From Fidelibacterota bacterium SCGC AAA003-L08 (GTDB taxonomy: Bacteria > Fidelibacterota > Marinisomatia > SCGC-AAA003-L08 > D37C17): a stretch of 27,003 bases of DNA. A program made the position numbers and the translations under genes. Shown here one piece after another: positions 6,704 to 14,053 of this stretch. Under the pieces are notes generated by a model. The model searched no databases and was not told the origin of the DNA. It saw only the letters and a program-made list of their open reading frames with translations. Positions within the stretch are counted from its first letter, which is position 1, and each line of letters starts with the position of its first letter. Location of the stretch: positions 1 to 27,003 of the forward strand of contig ASPJ01000015.1 of assembly GCA_000405805.1 (NCBI GenBank), given 5' to 3'.

Positions 6704-9412
6704 TTAAGGACATAAACTTTCATGGTGAATAATAAATTGTTCAGTTATATCACTTCCACCTTCTCCAGAAATAAATAAGTCAGAAATTGGAAGACATATA
6801 GATGAATCATTTGGATTGGTATAATTAATTATAGTTAGTAATTCTTCATTCCCATTTGTTGTAGAAATATTATCTCCTGAAAATGAAAGACCTAATACTC
6901 CATTAGGGCCTGTACTAGTACTAAACCCATTATTTTCTGCCAACCCTCCAGATGCTCCTGTAATTGTTATGCCATCTCCATCTATACTAAATTGAAATCC
7001 ATAAATATCTTCACTATTATCAATCAATATTTCAATAGTATTATCAGTAATCTCTCCAATTTTAAGATAATTTGTATATTGGCAAGCATAAAAGATATTA
7101 ACTTCAGAGCATGATAGTGTTGGTTCCTCATAATTAGCAGCTGTATCATCAGGACATCCATAGCAACAGCTATCTTCATCGTTATAAACATAATAGTTAT
7201 TATCAAAAGTATCTGGATTGACAGCTATATATGAACCAGGAATACCAGTAACACATTCTTCCTGGCAATCTAAAAGATCTTGTGATATGACAGAGCTTCC
7301 TCCTGGAGGAGGACATGGACCTCCATCATTACACCAATAATTTATGGCACCTGATTCAAAACAACCACAACTCTCATAAGGATCTATTCCAGTATTGCCG
7401 CCGGCACATTGATTAAAGCAATCAATCACAGCAGAACCGCCACATTCATCTGCGCAATCTAGAATATTACCATCACAATCACAATTTCCATCAGATATAT
7501 CTAAGCATCCACATTCGTAAATGCTCCCAGGACCATTACATACACCACATTCATCTTCTTCAGCAGTTCCATTGAGTACTCCTAAACAATCAAAGCATAT
7601 AGAGTTATCACCACCACATACACCACAATCATCCAAAACAACAGTTCCATCACATACTCCAAGACAATCATGTATATTAGAGAAACAATTATCATCGTTA
7701 TCATCATTATTAGTACTATAGCCTTCAGTGGCTTGTCCATCACAAAATAATAATCCATTAGAGTTTATGTCACCATTTCCATCAGCATCATTATCAATGT
7801 AATAGTATTGGAAAAGATTATTTTCACAATCACATATATTATCTTCTACAGCATTTGATACTTGAGCACACTCATCATCACATTGATTAGGAAAAATTCC
7901 TCCAAGTGTTAATGATGTTTTAGGATTACATGGAAAAGAAATATCTTGATAATTACATTCATATGAAACAGCACACTCATTAGGACAGATATTTTCATCT
8001 CCAGGGGTACATCGAACTCCATCATTACATGTAAAAATCAGTCCCCCATCACATTCTGAGCAATCATCTAATATATTCTCAGGTTGATACTCATGACTCC
8101 AAAACCCTTTACAGTCACTTAAACAAAAATAACCATCTATATTAGCTATTTGATTCTCGCATGTACCACATTCATCAATAAAAATACCAAATCCCTGCTC
8201 AGAACTGGATAATTGATTGCAATCATTATATAACTCAATAGAACTATGTTGATAATCAATATCTGATACACATCTAAAACCAATTGATTTTGATGATACG
8301 TCATCCCAGATTGCAGTAAAACAAGAATCTTGAAGACATAATTCAGGTGGTTCAAAACTAGTATCTTCAATACCATCTCCATTTTCATCAATAAATTTGC
8401 ATTCTGAAGTATATGATCCTCCAACCATTATATTTAATCCTGATTCTTCGTGTTTAGAATTTGTTAATTCATGTACATTTCCAATAATATCAACAGCACC
8501 AAAATAACTTCTTATAGATTCAAATGTTAATACATCATTAGTGGTATTATCATTTTGATCATTATTATAATTACAATTTGTTTGCGAAGTATCAACCCAA
8601 GAGTGATTTGCTTGTTTATTTAAGTAGGGGTATTTCCAATTCGTACTATCTCCAGAGGCAATATATTTCCAGTTATCAACAGTGGGCAACCTCCACCCAA
8701 AGTAATTAGCATAACTATTGGCACCATACCAAGTTACACCTACGACGGGGTGGTTTATATATTCATCATCTGAAATATCAAAGTATGCTAGAGTTATAAC
8801 AGTATCTGCAGGAGTAATAATAGCATCTGTAGTATCAGCTAGAGTAATAAGAGAATCAAGTTCATGAAAAATAATCCGACTATAATCTAAATTAATAGTT
8901 TTTTGATTTAGCTCATTGTTAAAAACATTATTATCTTGGGTAAGTAATAATAATACTGAATTCAAATAATCAATATAATTTTGATTTGTTATTAAATGTT
9001 TTGTGAATAAAAATTCATTTCCAGCATTTATCATTGCTATATCATCATTGATAGCTGTAAAACTATTATTAAAATCTATTGTTAATTCATCATATTTTTG
9101 ACTATTATCAGAATAGCCAGTTATTCTAATGGTTAATTCTCCAACAATTCCTTGAGGGGAGTAGCTTAAAGTATATCCATTCATTAGAGGTATAGATTCA
9201 CTGTTTTCAATAGTTGTTATTAATTTATTGTTTACTTCAAAATTAATTGAATCAACTAATCCAGGATTTGTGATTGAGAATGAAACTAACATAGGGTATG
9301 TATTAGAAATATTATTGATTTCAATACTAAAAGTTGTCTCAGCAACCTCTTCTTCATCACATGAAAGATATAAAACAAAAAATGTTAATAATAATATTAA
9401 TTTATATTTCAT
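6704..9412 (-). CDS. Lipoprotein with FGE-sulfatase fold, Cys-rich array and cohesin-like C-terminus
   Basis: A 902-residue protein. The leader MKYKLILLLTFFVLYLSC ends in a lipobox-like Cys18 (Tyr at -3 is loose). After an Ig-like stretch (about 25-110), residues about 115-380 are an FGE-sulfatase (SUMF1-type) domain: HPVVGVTWYGANSYANYFGW plus RLPT (220-245), GNVHELTN (about 307), GGSY (about 328) and IGFRCV (about 377). FGE enzymes oxidise a cysteine to formylglycine, but most bacterial members are non-catalytic or hydroxylase-like. A CLQDSC pair (about 356-361) sits where true FGE has its Cx4C copper-binding cysteines. DECG(V/T)C-type modules run from about 413 to 775. A beta-rich end (about 782-902, GEITDNTIEILIDNSEDIYG onward) resembles a cohesin. 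The gene starts 3 bases after the TonB-receptor stop. Outer-membrane anchoring and enzymatic activity are inference. Confidence 0.8.
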   Translation of the reverse strand: MKYKLILLLTFFVLYLSCDEEEVAETTFSIEINNISNTYPMLVSFSITNPGLVDSINFEVNNKLITTIENSESIPLMNGYTLSYSPQGIVGELTIRITGYSDNSQKYDELTIDFNNSFTAINDDIAMINAGNEFLFTKHLITNQNYIDYLNSVLLLLTQDNNVFNNELNQKTINLDYSRIIFHELDSLITLADTTDAIITPADTVITLAYFDISDDEYINHPVVGVTWYGANSYANYFGWRLPTVDNWKYIASGDSTNWKYPYLNKQANHSWVDTSQTNCNYNNDQNDNTTNDVLTFESIRSYFGAVDIIGNVHELTNSKHEESGLNIMVGGSYTSECKFIDENGDGIEDTSFEPPELCLQDSCFTAIWDDVSSKSIGFRCVSDIDYQHSSIELYNDCNQLSSSEQGFGIFIDECGTCENQIANIDGYFCLSDCKGFWSHEYQPENILDDCSECDGGLIFTCNDGVRCTPGDENICPNECAVSYECNYQDISFPCNPKTSLTLGGIFPNQCDDECAQVSNAVEDNICDCENNLFQYYYIDNDADGNGDINSNGLLFCDGQATEGYSTNNDDNDDNCFSNIHDCLGVCDGTVVLDDCGVCGGDNSICFDCLGVLNGTAEEDECGVCNGPGSIYECGCLDISDGNCDCDGNILDCADECGGSAVIDCFNQCAGGNTGIDPYESCGCFESGAINYWCNDGGPCPPPGGSSVISQDLLDCQEECVTGIPGSYIAVNPDTFDNNYYVYNDEDSCCYGCPDDTAANYEEPTLSCSEVNIFYACQYTNYLKIGEITDNTIEILIDNSEDIYGFQFSIDGDGITITGASGGLAENNGFSTSTGPNGVLGLSFSGDNISTTNGNEELLTIINYTNPNDSSICLPISDLFISGEGGSDITEQFIIHHESLCP

Positions 9413-9415
9413 ATT

Positions 9416-12400
9416 TTAGAATGTAGACGTCAATCTAAATACTATTTGTCTGCCCATTTTTGCACCCCCTATTAGTTCTCTATGAAAATCGTTTGTTATA
9501 TTCATAGCAGAGATACTCATTTCTAGAAATTCAAAGAGTTTATAATTATAATGTAAATCTAATAAATTATATGGACCAATCATACCAGACCATATTCCAT
9601 CTTTCCATTCAAATTGATCAACATGTCTGAATGTAAACATAAAATTCCCATATTTAGTATCCCATTTAGCACTACCATTCCATTTGAATTTTGGAGCATT
9701 AATAGGATCATTTTTACGTGTTAATTCATTAAAGAAATCAGATGTTCCATAAAATGAGCAATTAGCAGACAAAAATAGGTTGTACTCAGGAAGCAGGTAT
9801 GTTATATCAAAGTCGATTCCTCTCATAGTAATTTTATTTCCACCGCTCCCATAATTAACAGGACTTAGTACTAATTGCTGGGGAGCCCACACTATTCCTT
9901 TAACTGTTTCTGTAGATCCATTCCCTTGATCCCATGAAGCTAATATTTCAGCTTCACTTAATCCTGAGGTAGGGTCATATTCATCAACTCCAACAGCAAA
10001 CCAGTTGCTTTTCGTACAATCTATTGATGGGTTAGAGTTACATTCATTACTATAATAGGGGCTATCAAATGGAGATCTGATATTAGGTTGTCCATTATCT
10101 ATTTCAAGAAGATATTCAGGTTTAAATATATTCCCATATATATCCACCCAACCAAATTCTCCATTGTCCATAGGATTTCCATCTCCATCTTTATCATCCC
10201 ACCAGCCGAAATCGTCAGCATGTTCAAACCAATCTCCATCATCATCTAACCCGTTCCATGCAGTTCCATATGGAGGATTGGTATAGTTATCATTGACAGT
10301 TAAAAATCCTACAAAATCAGTTGATAAGTCTAAACTGTCTAAACTAGTAATTTCTAACCCTGAAGTATCAAATCTTCTTAACACTACCATAGGAGTAATA
10401 ACTGTTGGAGGGCTAAAGAAATCTTCATATATATTTAAATAAGCATCAACATTAATATAAAATTTTTCTCCAATAAATCCTTTATAACCAGCTTCGAAGG
10501 ATTGTATTTTTTCAGTTTGGAGGGGGTCAATATCTTTAATCTGAAGAGATTCTAAAGGAGTATATAAAACTCCATCATCATTTAGTTCTGGAACATAAAT
10601 TACATATCTATGAGTATCTAATGGAATAAAGTCTCCAGCAGGAGCCAGTGCCCCATCTCTCATATTGAAAAAATATGGAGCATTTTGAATTCTTTGTTGA
10701 TAAGGCATTATTCCCAGTTCATCATTACCGTCGAAATACTGACTTGTTCCAGTAATTAATTGCAAGTTTCCATTAATGTCATAATATTCAGGCTTAGAAA
10801 AATCATACGAATCAGTTACTCTCTGATACGGAGTTCCATCCTTATTTCCTCTTAAGAAAACATCTAGAATGCTGAACTTCTGTATAAATAAGTCAGTATT
10901 AAGCGCAATTGAAGTAGGAGTATTATAAGCTTTTCCATATGTCAATCTAAATGTAGATGTTTCAGTAGGCTTATAGATTACTCCAACCTTTGGCCCAAAT
11001 TGCAGGCCTTCATCAAGCACATCATTATAATCAAATCTTGCGGCAAGAATTAATTCTAAAAGATCACTGTCGAAAATATTAGTCTGGGTTTGGAAATAAA
11101 GCCCAAGTTCATTAGATGTAGGATCTATAAACTCACTTTCTTCATCAATTCCTTCGCCACATTGCCATTTCCGACCATCTTTAAAGAATTCTGTTTTCCC
11201 TTGAGTGTCATCATCAGAAGATGCGCAAATATCTTCTAACATCAAATTATCATCTATTAAACCATTTCCATCATTATCTATTCCATCATTTGATAAATAA
11301 AGATTATTTGCATTATTATCATATCCGTTTGGACCATCATTAAGGATAGTTCCATTTGAATTTGGTTCAGTTCTAAAGTAATCAATTCCCCAGATTATTT
11401 TTGATCTTAGAGAGCTAATATTAAAATTATTTTGTATTTGCGCTGCGATATTACGAGATTCATCATGAATAACATTACCTTGATTATAGCCTCTAGTATT
11501 ACCAGAATTACTCTGATTTAAATAAATTTGTGAAAACCAATTCTTATAGCGTCCACGTAATTGATAATAAGTATATGTAAAACCATCTGCAAGATATCTA
11601 CTTGTTCCTGTAACTTGCTGTGTTTTTGAATAAGAGTAACCTGATTGAAAAGTTAATGACAAATCATTCGTTGGGTCATAATCAATCCGCATTTCAACTT
11701 TTCTATTATCGACTTCAAAATCAGGAAAATCAGAAAGTCCATCACCATTATTATCAGAAACTCTTTGGAAATTATCCTCGTAATCAGCAGGAGTATAAAT
11801 CCCATCTTTATTACTATCTACATATGGTTCGCCATTATTCCAAATTCCATCATTATTAAGGTCTGTAAATGAATCTCCAATATAGTTATATACACTATCG
11901 CCGGTATCTCTAAGGCCATCTCGCTCATATTGATCAATTGCTAATAAAACTCCGTCATTTTCTCCAAAATCACCCGTATTAGGTAACCCATCTTGCCCAT
12001 AATCATAAATTAATTCTCCTTCATCCCAGGTACCATTTTTAGGTGGCCAAACATCAGTGTAATTATTTGCATCAGGTATTTGGTATTGGTCATAGCCAGA
12101 TTCACCTAAATTTCCTAAATCAACTATTCCATTTTCATTTATATCTATCCATCCATCTCCAGGTTGCCAGATTCCATCTCCTTCACCATAATCACCGGTA
12201 TTTGCTATTCCATCTAAACCCACATCTTCATTATCTCCAAATGTTCCTAGAACTTCATTTAAAGGCTCTCCTGTCTGGAATTCTCCATCACCTTGAATAT
12301 CATCCCAGGCACCATCACCAACTTCTCCATCAAGCCCAAAATCATATAAGAAAACATCAAATTCATATAGTTGATTATCTTCATTATATCTTGAATTGCC

Positions 12401-13999
12401 TTTTAAATGAGGGTCTGCACATATAGATCCATTTTCTAACACCACTCCTTTGACACATAAATCATTCATATCTATAACTTCAGGTGTAAACCAAATATTT
12501 TTTGTGCTATCATAATAATTAGTATATTCATTAACTCTACCAAATCCAATCAAGACATCTAACTGATCTATATTATACCCCCATGCAGGAGCATCATCGT
12601 AACCGGTTTCAGTAGAGGCCAATTCATTTGAATCATCAATAATCCCATTTCCATCATTATCATATCCATCAATATATTTATCTAAGAATCCATCAATACC
12701 TTCATCTATCTCACCATCATTATCATTGTCAATCCCATCCGCAGAGAAATAATCTTCATCGATCAGACCATCTCCGTCATCATCGTATCCATTGACCCAA
12801 TCTTCACCTTCAAATCCATCTCCATCAGGATCTCCAGTAGGATTAGCTTCTCCATCTCCAATTCGTTTACATTCTCCGGGATCATTAGTATTTCCATTTC
12901 CATTTAGATCAATACAGGTTTCATTTAGAGAAAGCAAATAGCCTTCACTTCCAACTACATAGCTAGAGCCTGCTTGATGAGGATTGTTATCATATCCATC
13001 ATTAACTCTATGGGGATTGCCTGTCCATGGGTATGAATGAGTCTTATGTTCAATTTCAGATAGATAGGGCCATTCATAAGCATGTAGGTAAGATCCTGAT
13101 AATTTTACACTCAGTTTATCAGTTAATCTCTTTGCATATCGAGCAGATATTTTTCTCAATTCTCTCTCATCATAGGTTCCAGATATACTCATAGTTAATC
13201 CTTCAGAATCAGCTGGAGATTTTGATATTATATTAACAACTCCACTGTGAGCATTTGCACCATAGAGTGCTGTTGCAGGGCCTAATACAACTTCCATCTT
13301 TTCAATATCATCTGTTGATTGAGGTATTGTACTATAATTAATAACTCTTAATGCAGGAATATTAGCAACTCTACCATCGGTAAGTGTTAATAGGCGAGTA
13401 CTGAAACTACTATTGAAACCTCGGACAGTTATACTATAGTTATTTATTCCGCTAGATGTAAAGTCAACACCTTTTAAACCTTTTAGATAAGAACCAATAT
13501 TCGTAGTGGACTGTCTTCGAATATCTCTATTACTAATAATTTCGACAGATGCAGGAGCTTCAGTTATTTTTTGCTGCCTTTTTTTTGCAGTAACAGTTGT
13601 TTCTTGGATTTCAATAGCAGAAGGATTAAGATATATTTCTATAGTATAATCTTCATCGGGAAACACTTTAATAGCTTCTTTGTGTTGTTCATATCCAATA
13701 TAAACAGAAATTAAATAATAATTACCCATTGGAATATTATCAATATTATAGAACCCATCAACATCAGTAGCATTTCCAAAAATAGTAGCCTCTTCAGTAT
13801 CTTGTTCAATTAAATATACATTAGCACCAATGAGTACATCACCAGTTTTATCATCAAATACTTTCCCTGTGATTTTACTTGCAGATAGAAAACTAAGAAA
13901 TGAGATTAAAGTAACTAATATGTTTAAATTGTAATATATATATATACCATATATTTTAGATACTAAATCTACATATTTGTTAAAAGTAAATGAAAACAA
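9416..13999 (-). CDS. Giant TonB-dependent receptor with acidic Ca-binding-like insert; start codon uncertain
   Basis: The frame encodes 1,527 residues, long for a TonB receptor (usually 600-1,100). The order is a hydrophobic leader (NILVTLISFLSFLSA), a carboxypeptidase-regulatory-like domain (about 43-125, ITGKVFDDKTGDVLIGANVY), a plug (about 135-255: EAPASVEIISNRDI, RGFNSSF, DDIEKMEVVLGPATALYGAN), then barrel strands ending in Phe, as outer-membrane barrels do. Residues about 315-762 are a large insert dense in DxDxDG motifs (YDDDGDGLIDED, IDNDNDGEIDEG, DLNNDGIW), like thrombospondin-3/EF-hand calcium loops; smaller ones occur near 905 and 1250. The only in-frame canonical start, TTG at 13999, lies in the upstream terminator's T tract with no Shine-Dalgarno. 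An ATG at 13950 is out of frame by one TA repeat unit. First gene of a four-gene operon; the imported substrate is unknown. Confidence 0.85.
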   Translation of the reverse strand: MFSFTFNKYVDLVSKIYGIYIYYNLNILVTLISFLSFLSASKITGKVFDDKTGDVLIGANVYLIEQDTEEATIFGNATDVDGFYNIDNIPMGNYYLISVYIGYEQHKEAIKVFPDEDYTIEIYLNPSAIEIQETTVTAKKRQQKITEAPASVEIISNRDIRRQSTTNIGSYLKGLKGVDFTSSGINNYSITVRGFNSSFSTRLLTLTDGRVANIPALRVINYSTIPQSTDDIEKMEVVLGPATALYGANAHSGVVNIISKSPADSEGLTMSISGTYDERELRKISARYAKRLTDKLSVKLSGSYLHAYEWPYLSEIEHKTHSYPWTGNPHRVNDGYDNNPHQAGSSYVVGSEGYLLSLNETCIDLNGNGNTNDPGECKRIGDGEANPTGDPDGDGFEGEDWVNGYDDDGDGLIDEDYFSADGIDNDNDGEIDEGIDGFLDKYIDGYDNDGNGIIDDSNELASTETGYDDAPAWGYNIDQLDVLIGFGRVNEYTNYYDSTKNIWFTPEVIDMNDLCVKGVVLENGSICADPHLKGNSRYNEDNQLYEFDVFLYDFGLDGEVGDGAWDDIQGDGEFQTGEPLNEVLGTFGDNEDVGLDGIANTGDYGEGDGIWQPGDGWIDINENGIVDLGNLGESGYDQYQIPDANNYTDVWPPKNGTWDEGELIYDYGQDGLPNTGDFGENDGVLLAIDQYERDGLRDTGDSVYNYIGDSFTDLNNDGIWNNGEPYVDSNKDGIYTPADYEDNFQRVSDNNGDGLSDFPDFEVDNRKVEMRIDYDPTNDLSLTFQSGYSYSKTQQVTGTSRYLADGFTYTYYQLRGRYKNWFSQIYLNQSNSGNTRGYNQGNVIHDESRNIAAQIQNNFNISSLRSKIIWGIDYFRTEPNSNGTILNDGPNGYDNNANNLYLSNDGIDNDGNGLIDDNLMLEDICASSDDDTQGKTEFFKDGRKWQCGEGIDEESEFIDPTSNELGLYFQTQTNIFDSDLLELILAARFDYNDVLDEGLQFGPKVGVIYKPTETSTFRLTYGKAYNTPTSIALNTDLFIQKFSILDVFLRGNKDGTPYQRVTDSYDFSKPEYYDINGNLQLITGTSQYFDGNDELGIMPYQQRIQNAPYFFNMRDGALAPAGDFIPLDTHRYVIYVPELNDDGVLYTPLESLQIKDIDPLQTEKIQSFEAGYKGFIGEKFYINVDAYLNIYEDFFSPPTVITPMVVLRRFDTSGLEITSLDSLDLSTDFVGFLTVNDNYTNPPYGTAWNGLDDDGDWFEHADDFGWWDDKDGDGNPMDNGEFGWVDIYGNIFKPEYLLEIDNGQPNIRSPFDSPYYSNECNSNPSIDCTKSNWFAVGVDEYDPTSGLSEAEILASWDQGNGSTETVKGIVWAPQQLVLSPVNYGSGGNKITMRGIDFDITYLLPEYNLFLSANCSFYGTSDFFNELTRKNDPINAPKFKWNGSAKWDTKYGNFMFTFRHVDQFEWKDGIWSGMIGPYNLLDLHYNYKLFEFLEMSISAMNITNDFHRELIGGAKMGRQIVFRLTSTF
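13934..13946. repeat. TA dinucleotide tract at the start of the TonB-receptor gene
   Basis: Thirteen bases of uninterrupted A/T alternation (six and a half units) lie just inside an ATG (minus strand 13950-13948). As read, that ATG gives eight codons and then TAA. Removing one TA unit, or adding two, puts the ATG in frame with the receptor and gives the leader MVYIYYNLNILVTLISFLSF. The tract is therefore placed where slippage would switch translation on or off. An assembly or read error is the plain alternative. Confidence 0.6.
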
Positions 14000-14030
14000 A
14001 AAAGCCTTACTGTTAAAGTAAGGCTTTTTT
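13998..14030 (-). terminator. Rho-independent terminator of the Ala/Cys-rich protein gene
   Basis: A 13-bp perfect stem (AAAAAAGCCTTAC with GTAAGGCTTTTTT) closes a 7-base loop. It lies 24 bases past the stop of the minus-strand gene at 14054-16777 and is followed on that strand by a T-rich run. It separates this transcript from the TonB-receptor operon, which therefore needs its own promoter in the roughly 50 bases that follow. The symmetric A/T flanks would allow termination from either side. Confidence 0.9.
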
Positions 14031-14053
14031 ATTTAATTCAAGTTAGGTTAAAC

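Noticed and set aside
6704..9412. Reading the FGE-fold lipoprotein as a sulfatase-maturing enzyme
   Set aside because: No sulfatase is nearby and most bacterial FGE-fold proteins have other roles; only the cysteine pair hints at activity, so function was left open.
12043..12426. Plus-strand His/Leu-rich open frame of 127 codons
   Set aside because: Antisense to the Asp/Gly-rich insert of the TonB receptor; composition mirrors GAT/GGT repeats on the other strand.
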